Shown here: in pieces, positions 15,825-23,802 of the stretch
How the letters are laid out: the number at the start of each line of letters is the position of its first letter
Position numbering within the stretch: the stretch's first letter is position 1
Source: JAVEDQ01 sp035468175
GTDB lineage: Bacteria; Actinomycetota; Actinomycetes; Frankiales; Frankiaceae
DNA: 23,802 nucleotides
Reading direction: 5' to 3'
Assembly: GCA_035468175.1 (NCBI GenBank)
Contig: DATITC010000050.1
Span: forward strand, 1-23,802
Notes under the pieces: model-generated
Database searches by the model: none
What the model saw: the letters and a program-made list of their open reading frames with translations, nothing else
What the model was told of the DNA's origin: nothing
Translations under genes and position numbers: made by a program

Positions 15825-15838
15825 GCGTGCGCGCACGC
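15825..15838. promoter_or_regulatory. Perfect 14-bp palindrome between divergent genes
   Basis: GCGTGCGCGCACGC is perfectly self-complementary and lies 65 bp upstream of glsB, in the 232-bp divergent region shared with the RAM-domain gene. On the minus strand a GGGTAG lies just downstream, loosely like a stress-sigma -10. Alternating purine/pyrimidine sequence of this kind can also arise by chance in such GC-rich DNA. Confidence 0.3.
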
Positions 15839-15992
15839 ATATCACGTCCCGATCACCTGCTCGGAGCAAACGCGGCGGAACCCACCCCGAACGTGTCGGT
15901 AACACGCACGAAACAGAAGTTGGGAATCGTAAGGAGTCGGACCCGGGTTCGGCGTCCGAGAACGCAACGGCAGTGCCGAGGCGGAGGTGACC

Positions 15993-16286
15993 GTGAGCGC
16001 AGGGTGGATCCTGGTCCAGACGGCTGATGGGGCGGCACCGGAAGTCGCGGATGCGCTGGCCGAGATGCCCGACGTCGTCCTCGCGGAGCAGACCGCTGGC
16101 GCGTACGACGTCGTGGCCCGGGTGGCCGACGGCGGACCCGAGGTCCGCAACGCCAAGCGCGTGCTCCAGGCGGCACTCCGGGTGCCCGGGGTGACCTTGG
16201 CGGTGTGCTGCCACGACGGCGAGTCCGAGCTCGCCGGGGCGATCGACTTCAGCGAGTCGTCGGCCGATCTGGAGCCCGCTCGCTGA
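15993..16286 (+). CDS. Stand-alone Lrp/AsnC ligand-binding (RAM) domain protein
   Basis: A 97-aa protein with the fold pattern of the Lrp/AsnC C-terminal domain and no DNA-binding part. It opens with AGWILVQTADGAAPEVADAL, followed by VVLAEQTAGAYDVVARVADG (the T-G-x-Y-D-V segment characteristic of RAM domains) and a terminal beta strand near VPGVTLAVCCHDG. Such single-domain proteins form oligomers and may bind amino acids or modulate full-length Lrp regulators; the partner here is unknown. GTG at 15993 was chosen because GGAGGTGA ends 2 nt before it; GTG at 15987 overlaps that ribosome binding site. Confidence 0.85.
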   Translation: MSAGWILVQTADGAAPEVADALAEMPDVVLAEQTAGAYDVVARVADGGPEVRNAKRVLQAALRVPGVTLAVCCHDGESELAGAIDFSESSADLEPAR

Positions 16287-16334
16287 AACCGCGCCGCTTT
16301 CCCGGCCAATCCACTGCGGTCATCGCAGGAAATT

Positions 16335-16366
16335 CCTCCCATTCGCCCAAAGGGACGATTCGGAGG
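16335..16366 (+). other. Stem-loop upstream of the GGDEF-EAL gene
   Basis: CCTCC (16335-16339) pairs with GGAGG (16362-16366). Inside, TTCG-like positions 16343-16345 pair with 16356-16358, and CCC (16346-16348) pairs with GGG (16352-16354) over an AAA loop, with one bulged A and two mismatches. It lies 48 nt after the RAM-gene stop and 27 nt before the next start. It could be a terminator or a leader structure; no U-run follows. Confidence 0.35.
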
Positions 16367-16392
16367 TAGGGCCGCCCCGCCGATGCGCAGAG

Positions 16393-18324
16393 GTGACCGC
16401 CACCGCATCTCCTTCCCGTCGCCGCCGGTCGGCTGTCTGGGAGATGCTCAATTCGACTCCGCGCGACGCGCTCGCCCAAGCCAGCAGGTCGCACCTGTTC
16501 CGCGCCATCGTCGAGAACTCCGGCGACCTGTTGATGGTGGTCGATGGCAACGGGTGCCTCGCCTACGTCTCGCCGTCGGTCCGGTCGGTCCTCGGCTACG
16601 CGTCCCGGGACTTGATCGACGTCCCTCTCACCAGCCTGCTGGCCGACTCGGACGCGACCGGGATGACCGACATGTTGCGAGCGGCCGCCGCCGACCCGGA
16701 ACAGACCTGCCGGGCTGAAGCGACGCTCCGGCACTCGACCGGTCAGTGGGTCCCGTCGGAGGTCACCGTCACGAGTCTGCTGCACGACCCGCAGGTGCAG
16801 GGTTTCGTCGTTACGGCGCGCGACGTCGGCGAACGCAAGCGGCTCGAATACGCAATGACCCGGCGGGCCCTCTCGGACGCGCTGACGGGGCTGCCCAACC
16901 GGGTCCTGTTCCAAGCCAGGGTCGAGCAGGCGCTCCGGCAGCGCTCCCGTCCCATGACCGGCGTCGCGCTGTTGTTCTGCGACCTCGACGGGTTCAAAGC
17001 GGTAAACGACGTCCAGGGCCACGCCGCCGGTGACCAACTGCTCAAGGTGGTCGCCGCCCGACTGCTCCAGTGCGCCCGCCCTTTCGACACGGTCGCCCGC
17101 CTCGGTGGGGACGAATTCGCCGTGCTGCTGACCGGTCCGGACGTCGAAGAGGCCGCCGTCGAGATCGCTGAGCGCATCGCCGCCTCGATCCCCGAACCGA
17201 TCGCGCTGCCGGACCGGTCGGCGCGCGTCGGCACCAGCATCGGACTCGCCGTGAGCACACCGGGGGTCACCGACGCGGACACCCTGCTGCGGCAGGCCGA
17301 CCTCGCCATGTACGAGGCGAAGCGCCGTGCCACCGGGCACTGGATGCGCTTCGAGCCGAGCATGCTCGCCGAACTCGCAGAGCGGGCCGAGATCGAGAAC
17401 GACCTGCGGCTGGCGTCGGCGAACCGGCAGCTCGCTGTCGTCTACCAGCCACTGCGGGACATCGCGACCGGGCGCTTCGTCGGTACCGAGGCGCTTCTCC
17501 GATGGCGCCACCCGCAGCGGGGCTTCGTCCCGCCGGAGCGCTTCATCCGCATCGCCGAGCAGATCGGTCTGATCGGGCAGCTCGGCACGTGGGTGCTGAT
17601 GGAGGCGTGCCGGGCCGGCCGTCGCTGGCAGGACGCGATGGTGGCTTCCGCCGAGGCCGACGGCACTACGCCGTCGGTCTTTCACGTGAGCGTCAACATC
17701 TCGGCCCGCCAGCTGCACGAGGGGCTCGTCGACGAGGTGCGCCACGTCCTGGCCGAGACGGGACTACCGGCCGAGGCGCTCCTGCTCGAGGTCACCGAAA
17801 CGGTGCTGATGGAACGGGTGGACGAGGCGGTCGCACTGCTACGGGAACTCAAGGCGCTCGGAGTCCGGATCGCCGTCGACGACTTCGGGACCGGCTACTC
17901 GTCGCTGTCCTACCTCGCCCGCTTCCCGGTCGACTTCCTGAAGATCGACCGCTCCTTCATCGAACGGCTCGGCAAAGAGCGGGACGCCGACGAACTGGTC
18001 CGGATGATCGTCGGCCTGGGGCAGGCCCTCAACCTCAAGATCGTCGCGGAGGGCGTCGAGACCGGTGGACAGCTCGAGGCGCTGCGGGCGATGCGGTGCG
18101 ACATCGCCCAGGGCTTCCTGTTCATGCGGCCGGTTCCGGACTGGTGCATCGACGAGCTGCTCCACCTGCCGCCGGGCGCCCTGGAACGACAGCACGTCCA
18201 CACCGCGGCGGCCGGCGCCGTCCAACCAGTCGTGCCGTTCCAGCAGCGTGATCCGGCTCTCGCCCGGCCGTCCGGGGTGGCGAACACCGTGGCGAACACC
18301 ACCCCGGTTGCAGGGGCGTCCTGA
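16393..18324 (+). CDS. PAS-GGDEF-EAL cyclic-di-GMP synthase/phosphodiesterase
   Basis: A 643-aa soluble protein. A PAS domain (about 35-150; FRAIVENSGDLLMVVDGNG, VTARDVGERK) precedes a diguanylate cyclase domain with intact GGDEF (238-242) and an RPFD inhibitory-site motif five residues before it. The EAL phosphodiesterase domain starts near residue 345 and has EAL at 366-368, NISARQL, LLEVTETVLM, DDFGTGYSS, K-I-D-R-S-F-I, AEGVET and QGFLF, so all metal and catalytic motifs appear intact. Both making and breaking of c-di-GMP are therefore possible, set by an unknown PAS signal. The last ~45 residues are a disordered-looking tail. GTG at 16393 has a poor ribosome binding site; ATG at 16444 is an alternative that keeps every domain. 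Confidence 0.95.
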   Translation: MTATASPSRRRRSAVWEMLNSTPRDALAQASRSHLFRAIVENSGDLLMVVDGNGCLAYVSPSVRSVLGYASRDLIDVPLTSLLADSDATGMTDMLRAAAADPEQTCRAEATLRHSTGQWVPSEVTVTSLLHDPQVQGFVVTARDVGERKRLEYAMTRRALSDALTGLPNRVLFQARVEQALRQRSRPMTGVALLFCDLDGFKAVNDVQGHAAGDQLLKVVAARLLQCARPFDTVARLGGDEFAVLLTGPDVEEAAVEIAERIAASIPEPIALPDRSARVGTSIGLAVSTPGVTDADTLLRQADLAMYEAKRRATGHWMRFEPSMLAELAERAEIENDLRLASANRQLAVVYQPLRDIATGRFVGTEALLRWRHPQRGFVPPERFIRIAEQIGLIGQLGTWVLMEACRAGRRWQDAMVASAEADGTTPSVFHVSVNISARQLHEGLVDEVRHVLAETGLPAEALLLEVTETVLMERVDEAVALLRELKALGVRIAVDDFGTGYSSLSYLARFPVDFLKIDRSFIERLGKERDADELVRMIVGLGQALNLKIVAEGVETGGQLEALRAMRCDIAQGFLFMRPVPDWCIDELLHLPPGALERQHVHTAAAGAVQPVVPFQQRDPALARPSGVANTVANTTPVAGAS

Positions 18325-18368
18325 CCCCTGCGGCGGAATGAGCTGGCCGGCACCGGGCATTCGTTCAT

Positions 18369-18411
18369 GGGGCCCCAGCCGGGGTCGGCTGTGTGCTGCC
18401 CACTGGGCCCC
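18369..18411 (+). terminator. GC-rich inverted repeat between the c-di-GMP gene and the antiporter gene
   Basis: GGGGCCCCAG (18369-18378) pairs with CTGGGCCCC (18403-18411) with a single bulged C, giving a 9-bp stem over a 24-nt loop. It lies 44 nt after one stop and 49 nt before the next start. It fits a terminator lacking a T-run or a leader hairpin. Confidence 0.4.
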
Positions 18412-18460
18412 GTTCGGTCAGCCCGTTCGACCATCCCCATGCGCCTCAGGAGTTCCGCCG

Positions 18461-19759
18461 ATGTTCAACCCACTCGATCTCGCCTTCGCGCTGATCGGTG
18501 TCGGGATGTTCCTCGCCGCGATCCTTCCCCGCCTGATCGCGAAGCGGGCCATCTCGACGCCGATCATCTTCCTCGGGCTCGGGATCCTGGTACACCTGCT
18601 GCCGCTCGGGCTCGTGAACCCGGACCCCAGGGTGCACCCCAACGTCGCGAAGCACGTGGCCGAAATCGTCGTGATCATCGCGCTGATGGGTGCCGGGCTG
18701 CGCCTCGACCGGCCGTTCGGCCGGTTCCGCTGGTCCTCCACCTGGCGGCTGCTCGCGGTGACGATGCCGCTGTCGATCGTGGCGACGGCGGTACTGGGCT
18801 GGTGGGCGCTCGGGCTCGCGCCGGCGTCCGCGATCCTGCTCGGCTCGGTGCTCGCCCCGACCGACCCGGTGCTGGCCTCCGACGTCCAGGTCGGTGAGCC
18901 GTCCGAGGACGAGGAATCCGAGGACGAGGTGCGGTTCGCCCTCACCTCCGAGGCCGGTCTCAACGACGGCTTGGCGTTCCCGTTCACCTACGCCGCCATC
19001 GCCATCGCTGTGAAGGGCGGAGCACCCGGGAACTGGCTGGGCCATTGGCTGTTGGTCGACGTCGGCTACCGCATCGTCGCCGGTGTCGCCATCGGGTGGG
19101 GGGTCGGGTGGCTGCTGGGCCGGCTGTTCTTCCGGTCGCCGAGCGAGCGGTTCCGCCTCGCCGAGCACGCCGAGGGCTTCGTCGCGCTCGCCGCCACCTT
19201 CCTCGCCTACGGCGCCGGCCAACTCGTGCACGGCTACGGCTTCCTGTCGGTGTTCGTCTGCGCCTGCATGATCCGCGCCGCCGAGCGCACACACGGCTAC
19301 CACAAGGTGTTGCACGACTTCACCGAGCAGGTCGAACGGCTGCTGACCGTCGGGGTGCTGGTCCTGTTCGGCGGCGCGATCGTCGAGGGGTTGCTCGGGG
19401 CGCTCACCTGGCAGGCGGCGGCGCTGGGGTTGTTCCTGGTCTTCTGCGTCCGACCGACCTTCGCCCGGCTTGCATTGCTGCACGGGCGCGGCACCACGCA
19501 GGAACGCCGGGTCATCGCGTTCTTCGGGATCCGGGGGATCGGGTCGCTGTTCTACCTCACCTACGCGCTGGGGGAGGCCAGCTTCCCCGAGGCCGACCTG
19601 CTGTGGGCGACGGTCGGCTTCGTCATCGTCGTCTCGGTGCTGCTGCACGGCATCACGGCCACACCGCTCATGCGCCGGCTGGACCGGAACCGGGAGCTGA
19701 GCTCGGAGCCGCGGCACACCGAGCCGCCGGCCTACGCCGAGACCGGCCCCGGCACCTAG
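18461..19759 (+). CDS. CPA1-type cation:proton antiporter (NhaP-like)
   Basis: A 432-aa polytopic membrane protein. It begins with a hydrophobic helix (FNPLDLAFALIGVGMFLAAI) and contains the CPA1 hallmarks LGSVLAPTDPVLASDVQVG and TSEAGLNDGLAFPF, where the Asn-Asp pair marks electroneutral exchangers. Later segments include FFGIRGIGSLFYLTYALG near the C-terminus. It should exchange Na+ or K+ for H+ across the plasma membrane, contributing to pH and salt homeostasis; ion choice cannot be read from sequence. An acidic loop (EPSEDEESEDE) lies between two of the motif helices. ATG at 18461 is preceded by CAGGAG with 9 nt spacing. The frame is open far upstream but that extension overlaps the c-di-GMP gene and is not coding. 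Confidence 0.93.
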   Translation: MFNPLDLAFALIGVGMFLAAILPRLIAKRAISTPIIFLGLGILVHLLPLGLVNPDPRVHPNVAKHVAEIVVIIALMGAGLRLDRPFGRFRWSSTWRLLAVTMPLSIVATAVLGWWALGLAPASAILLGSVLAPTDPVLASDVQVGEPSEDEESEDEVRFALTSEAGLNDGLAFPFTYAAIAIAVKGGAPGNWLGHWLLVDVGYRIVAGVAIGWGVGWLLGRLFFRSPSERFRLAEHAEGFVALAATFLAYGAGQLVHGYGFLSVFVCACMIRAAERTHGYHKVLHDFTEQVERLLTVGVLVLFGGAIVEGLLGALTWQAAALGLFLVFCVRPTFARLALLHGRGTTQERRVIAFFGIRGIGSLFYLTYALGEASFPEADLLWATVGFVIVVSVLLHGITATPLMRRLDRNRELSSEPRHTEPPAYAETGPGT

Positions 19760-19812
19760 CGACGTCGGCGGGTGCGTTGCGGTAAAGCGCTGCGCGCCCC
19801 TGCCGGGCTTCC

Positions 19813-19851
19813 TATGCTCTGGCGGGTCAGACCTTGCTCGTCCGACCTGCC
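19813..19851 (+). promoter_or_regulatory. TATGCT -10-like hexamer followed by a 12-bp-arm inverted repeat
   Basis: TATGCT (19813-19818) matches a -10 reasonably, although no good -35 is seen. Immediately after it, 19821-19832 and 19840-19851 form an inverted repeat (left arm GGCGGGTCAGAC) with 10 Watson-Crick pairs, one G-U and one mismatch around a 7-nt loop. The ribosome binding site starts 9 nt later. The repeat could be an operator at the transcription start or an mRNA leader hairpin. Confidence 0.45.
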
Positions 19852-19873
19852 GGGAAGCTTGAGGAGGCCCGTG

Positions 19874-22800
19874 GTGTCGCTGCCGTCGGGCTCCGACCAT
19901 CCCGTCGACGACGGGCTGCGACTGCGGGTGCTCGGCAGCGTCTCGGCCACCCGGGCCGGTACACCGGTCGATCTCGGGGGCCCTCGGCAACGTGCGGTAC
20001 TGGCGCGACTCGTGCTGGGCCGGGGCGGCCTGGTCAGCTCCGAACAGCTGGTCGAGGCGCTCTGGGGCGACGAGCCGCCGGTGACCGCCACCGCATCACT
20101 ACAGACCTACATCTCGCACCTGCGTCGCCGGCTGCAACCCGATCGCCCCGGGCGGGAGCGCAGCGGCCTCATCTCCAGCGCTTCCGGTGGCTACGCGCTG
20201 CACCTGCCGGTCGATGCGGTGGACGCCTGGCGGTTCGAGGCGCTGCTCCGCTCCGCCCGGCAGGTCACCGAGACCGACCCCGCCGGCGCAGCCCGGATGC
20301 TGCAGGAGGCGCTGGCGCTCTGGCGCGGACCCGCCTACACGGGCCACTCGGACCAGCCGTGGGTCGAGGCCGAGGTGGCCCGGCTGAGCGAGTTGCGGGC
20401 GCTGGCGGGGGAACAGCTGCTGGCCGCACGGCTGCACGGCGGGGAGTCGGCGCTGGTGGTGCCGGAGCTCGAGCTGCTGGTCGACGATGAGCCGTTGCGC
20501 GAGGAGCGGTGGCGGCTGCTGGTGCTTGCGCTGTACCGCTCCGGCCGGCAAGCCGACGCGCTCGCCGCGCTACGGCGCGCGCGCAGCGTTCTCGCTGACG
20601 AGCTGGGGGTCGACCCGGGGCCGGCGCTGCGGGCGCTCGAGGCTGAGGTGCTGGCCCAGTCGCCGAATCTCGACGCGGTCATCCCCGGCCCGCGTGCCGG
20701 GGCGGGCGAACCCGCCGTCGGCCGTGCGGTGGCCGGCGGTGCGGTGGCCGGCGGTGCGCCCAGGGCCCGTCGCCTCCGGGACGAGTTGGTCGAGCGGGAC
20801 CGTGAGGTCGCCGAGCTCACCACCTGCCTTGCCGACGCTCTCGACCACCAAGGCCGGCTCGCGCTGATCTCCGGGCCGGCCGGCATCGGCAAGAGCCGGT
20901 TGCTCGCCGAGGGCCGGCAGCTCGTCGACGACGCCGGCGCCCTGCTGCTGACCGCCCGGTGCAGCGAACTCGAGCGCGAGTTCGGCTTCGGCGCCGTCCG
21001 TCAGCTGTTCGAGCCGTTGCTGACGGACCCGGGCCGCCGGGACGCCCTGCTTCGGGGTTCCGCGGTCGCCGCCGGGCCGGTCTTCGATCTCGGCGGCGCG
21101 TCTACGGCGGCTCAACCCGTCGAGGAGTCGTCGTTCGCGACCCTGCACGGCCTGTACTGGCTGATGATCAACCTCACGGCCGAGCAGCCGGTGGTCCTGG
21201 TCGTCGACGATCTGCACTGGTGCGACAGCGGTTCGCTGCGGTTCCTCACCTACCTCGTGCGACGACTCGAGGGACTTCCCGTTCTCGTCCTCGCGACGGT
21301 GCGCACCGGCGAGGAGCCGGCCGATGCCGCGCTGCTCGAGGAGCTCCGGCTCGATGCCGCCACCGTGCCGATCCGGCTGGGACCGCTGAGCGTCGCCGGC
21401 CTGCGCCGCATCATCGCGTCGAGTCTCGGTGCCGAACCGGATGCCGCGTTCACCACCGCCTGCGTCGACACCACCTCGGGCAACCCGTTGCTGCTCCGTC
21501 AGCTGCTGCGGGCGCTCGACTCCGAGGGGGTGCGCCCGGACGCGTCGCACGCCGATACCGCGCGGGCACTGGGATCCCGCGCGATCGGCAGCATGGTGCT
21601 GCTGCGGCTTCGCCGGTTGCCGCAGGCCGCCACGGCGGTCGCCCGGGCACTGGCCGTGCTCGGCGATGGGGCTCCGCTGCCCGTGGTGGCCGCCCTGGCC
21701 GGCCTCGCGGAGGCGGACGCCGCCGCCGCCACGGCAGGCTTGGCTCGGGCCGAGGTGCTCCGCGGCGAGTCGCCGCTCGCGTTCGTCCACGCGCTCGTCC
21801 GGGCCGCTGTCACGAGTGACCTGTCGCCGGGGGAGCGGGAGCTGCTGCACGATCGGGCGGCCCGCCTGCTGGAACGCTCCGGGGCGTCGGCGGAGCAGAT
21901 CGCCGCGCAGCTGCTGCTCGCGCCCCGTCGCGCCGACGGTTGGGCCGTGGAGGTGCTGCGCACCGCCGCGGCTGCCGCGATCCGGCGGGGTGCGCCGGAC
22001 GGTGCGACCAGCTATCTGCGCCGGGCGCTCGCTGAGCCGCCGGCCCCGGCCGACCGCACCGAGGTGTTGCTGGAGCTCGCGCGAGCCGAGGTGTCGGTGG
22101 ACGGACCGGCGGCGCTGGCCCACCTGCAGGAGGCCTACGCCGAGCTCACTGACCCGCCACGACGGGCGGCGGCGGCGATCGCGCTGGCCCGGACGCTGGT
22201 GTTCGCGGCGGCGCGCGGCACCGCAGCATCGTTCGCCCGGGACGCTCGGTCGGAGCTTCCGCAGGAACTGGTCGACGAGCGGCAGGGGCTTCTCGCGCTC
22301 GGCCGGATCAGCGTCCACATGCACGGGCTGGATGCCGCCGAGTGGGAGCTCGCCGCCGCGGGCTATCCCGAGCCCGAGGTCGTCGGCGAGGGAGCCGGCG
22401 CTCGGATGCTTGCCGCCCAGCTCGCGTGGGAGCGGATGTGCAGCGCCGCGCCACGCGAGGAAGCCGTCGCGGTCGCGGAACAGGCCCTGGCCGACGGCAG
22501 CCTGTATGCCGTCGACAACGGCCTTCTCTGGGTCGTGGCCACGATGGTCCAGGACCTTGCCGACGTCGACGTGATGCCGTTGTGGGAGGAGTCCCTGGCC
22601 CTCGCGCATCAACGCGGATCGCTGTTCTCGGTCCTGTCGGTGTCGCTCTGGCGGGGGTATTCGCTTTGCCGCCGCGGCGACCTATCGGAGGCCGAGGAGT
22701 CGCTGACGGTGGCCATCGAGCAGCTCGGCATGTGGCAGGCCCCGATCACAGGTGCCGCCTACGCCGAGGCCGAACTCGTGCGAAACCTGCTCGAACAGGA

Positions 22801-23677
22801 CCGGATCAGTGACGCCCGCAGTCGCCTCGGTGTTGCTGCTCGCGGGCTCCCCCTCTCCGATGGCAACCGGCTGATGCTCGAGGCCGAGGCGCGGATACTG
22901 CTTGCCGAGCAGCGCTGGGCCGCGGCGGTGCCGTTGCTCGAGCAGGCCAACGGAATGCTCCCGCACGTGCGCAACCCGGCGTGGCGGGCCGGCCCTGCCC
23001 TGCTCGCCACCGCCCTCGCCGGGATGGGGCGGATTGCCGACGCGCTGCGAGTGCTCGAGGAGCAGATCGAGGCTGCCCGGATGTGGGGCGCGCCGAGCGT
23101 CGTCGGGTCGCTGCTGCGCCAGTCCGGCGCGCTGCGAGTCACCGAGGACCGGGCCGCCGGGCTGGCCGAGCTCCACGAGGCCGAAGAGCTGCTCGCCGGG
23201 ACCGCGTTCCGTTTGGAGCACGCCGAGGTGCTTCACGCGCTGGGGCGGACGCTGCTGGAGGACATCCCTACCGAGCGCGCCCGCGCCGTGGGCCTGCTCC
23301 TGCGTGCCCTCGAGGTCGCCGAGAGCTCGTCGGCCCACCGCTTGCGCCGGCAGGTCACCGAGGCGCTGGCGTCCGCCGGAGTCCTCGTGCCCGAGTCCCG
23401 GCGCGTCGGGCTCGCCGCTCTCACATCGACGCAGCGTCGGATCGCGATGCTCGCCGCCGACGGTGTGCCGGTGCGCGACGTCGCCGAGTCCCTCTTCCTC
23501 ACGCCCCGCGGGGTGGAGCAGCACCTGACCGAGGTGCGCCGCAGGCTCGGGATCGACGATGCGGCCGACCTGGCGGAGGCGCTGGCTGCCGCGTCCGCGG
23601 ACACCGCAGATTCCGCCGGCGGGCCGGCCGCCCGTGGGCCGTCCGGGTCCCGCACGGACAGCGCGACCTTCTCCTGA
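19874..23677 (+). CDS. SARP/BTAD-AAA ATPase-LuxR large transcriptional regulator
   Basis: A 1267-aa regulator. Residues about 15-105 are an OmpR/SARP-type winged helix (LRLRVLGSVSATRAG; G-P-R-Q-R-A-V-L-A-R-L; TYISHLRRRLQP). About 110-260 are the BTAD helical domain (DAWRFEALLRSARQV, L-A-D-E-L-G-V-D-P-G-P-A-L). A STAND/LAL-type ATPase follows with Walker A GPAGIGKS (334-341) and Walker B VVLVVDDLHW (Asp445/Asp446), then a long Ala/Leu-rich TPR-like region. The C-terminus is a LuxR-type HTH (about 1180-1240; TSTQRRIAMLAADGVPVRDV, TPRGVEQHLTEVRRRLGI). Such proteins usually activate secondary-metabolite or adaptation genes. Having DNA-binding domains at both ends is unusual. GTG at 19874 has 6 nt spacing from GAGGAGG; GTG at 19871 is equally possible. 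No biosynthetic cluster is visible alongside. Confidence 0.93.
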   Translation: MSLPSGSDHPVDDGLRLRVLGSVSATRAGTPVDLGGPRQRAVLARLVLGRGGLVSSEQLVEALWGDEPPVTATASLQTYISHLRRRLQPDRPGRERSGLISSASGGYALHLPVDAVDAWRFEALLRSARQVTETDPAGAARMLQEALALWRGPAYTGHSDQPWVEAEVARLSELRALAGEQLLAARLHGGESALVVPELELLVDDEPLREERWRLLVLALYRSGRQADALAALRRARSVLADELGVDPGPALRALEAEVLAQSPNLDAVIPGPRAGAGEPAVGRAVAGGAVAGGAPRARRLRDELVERDREVAELTTCLADALDHQGRLALISGPAGIGKSRLLAEGRQLVDDAGALLLTARCSELEREFGFGAVRQLFEPLLTDPGRRDALLRGSAVAAGPVFDLGGASTAAQPVEESSFATLHGLYWLMINLTAEQPVVLVVDDLHWCDSGSLRFLTYLVRRLEGLPVLVLATVRTGEEPADAALLEELRLDAATVPIRLGPLSVAGLRRIIASSLGAEPDAAFTTACVDTTSGNPLLLRQLLRALDSEGVRPDASHADTARALGSRAIGSMVLLRLRRLPQAATAVARALAVLGDGAPLPVVAALAGLAEADAAAATAGLARAEVLRGESPLAFVHALVRAAVTSDLSPGERELLHDRAARLLERSGASAEQIAAQLLLAPRRADGWAVEVLRTAAAAAIRRGAPDGATSYLRRALAEPPAPADRTEVLLELARAEVSVDGPAALAHLQEAYAELTDPPRRAAAAIALARTLVFAAARGTAASFARDARSELPQELVDERQGLLALGRISVHMHGLDAAEWELAAAGYPEPEVVGEGAGARMLAAQLAWERMCSAAPREEAVAVAEQALADGSLYAVDNGLLWVVATMVQDLADVDVMPLWEESLALAHQRGSLFSVLSVSLWRGYSLCRRGDLSEAEESLTVAIEQLGMWQAPITGAAYAEAELVRNLLEQDRISDARSRLGVAARGLPLSDGNRLMLEAEARILLAEQRWAAAVPLLEQANGMLPHVRNPAWRAGPALLATALAGMGRIADALRVLEEQIEAARMWGAPSVVGSLLRQSGALRVTEDRAAGLAELHEAEELLAGTAFRLEHAEVLHALGRTLLEDIPTERARAVGLLLRALEVAESSSAHRLRRQVTEALASAGVLVPESRRVGLAALTSTQRRIAMLAADGVPVRDVAESLFLTPRGVEQHLTEVRRRLGIDDAADLAEALAAASADTADSAGGPAARGPSGSRTDSATFS

Positions 23678-23711
23678 GGATCGCCCGACAGCTACGGGCG
23701 CGACGCTTTTC

Positions 23712-23754
23712 CGCCCACGGTCGATCGTCGGCTGGCGTTGATCTGCTGTGGGCG
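23712..23754 (+). terminator. Weak inverted repeat after the large regulator gene
   Basis: CGCCCAC (23712-23718) pairs with GTGGGCG (23748-23754), 34 nt after the stop codon, with a 29-nt loop and no T-run. The segment 23738-23746 (GTTGATCTG) resembles the arm of the palindrome near 10900 read on the minus strand. Terminator function is only suggested; otherwise nothing is visible from 23678 to the window end. Confidence 0.25.
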
Positions 23755-23802
23755 AGAACGGGCGCGATTTCGGGGGGCTGAGGGGCCGATTTTGCCGCGG
23801 TT

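Noticed and set aside
18065..18460. Upstream extension of the antiporter frame.
   Set aside because: It overlaps the EAL domain in another frame; ATG at 18461 has AGGAG and starts the first transmembrane helix.

Overview
The window is very GC-rich and densely coded, with short intergenic gaps, frequent GTG starts, strong third-position GC bias and 4-nt start/stop overlaps. Its gene families (SCO6745-type protein, ScbR-like TetR regulator, tandem CNNM proteins, SARP/LuxR giant regulator, bacterial PH-domain protein) point to a high-GC Actinomycetota chromosome. I cannot place it at genus level. No plasmid, phage, insertion-sequence, tRNA, rRNA or CRISPR feature is visible.

Layout: 1-1395 is the C-terminal part of an SbcC-type nuclease ATPase that runs off the left edge. 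It converges on a TetR/ScbR-like repressor (1439-2257, minus). A 548-bp gap that seems to hold no gene carries a 24-bp near-perfect palindrome 45 bp upstream of the repressor start. To its right is an SCO6745-family protein (2806-3639). Two translationally coupled CNNM/CBS membrane proteins follow on the minus strand (6368 to 3673). Next comes a minus-strand red-light module: a 51-aa membrane peptide, a biliverdin-producing heme oxygenase and a bacteriophytochrome fused to a SpoIIE/PP2C phosphatase (9849 to 6556). Heme oxygenase and phytochrome overlap by 4 nt, so chromophore and photoreceptor are made together. A PH-domain membrane protein diverges from this module (10037-10813).

From 15760 back to 10939 lies a minus-strand series: GlsB/YeaQ stress membrane protein, alpha/beta hydrolase, aldehyde dehydrogenase and GMC alcohol oxidoreductase. 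The last two make a plausible alcohol-to-aldehyde-to-acid pair. The hydrolase is in the same frame as glsB, separated by a single TGA, and has no ordinary start codon in its conserved N-terminus. Diverging from glsB are a stand-alone Lrp/AsnC-type RAM domain, a PAS-GGDEF-EAL cyclic-di-GMP enzyme with both active sites intact, a CPA1-type cation/proton antiporter, and a 1267-aa regulator with a SARP-type DNA-binding/BTAD head, an AAA ATPase core and a LuxR helix-turn-helix tail.

The window is rich in signalling: light-controlled phosphatase, c-di-GMP turnover, a possible butyrolactone-type receptor and a two-headed transcription factor. The most interesting points are the compact red-light phosphatase operon with its membrane peptide, the repressor palindrome, the glsB/hydrolase junction, in-frame tandem-repeat insertions in two enzymes, and several intergenic hairpins.
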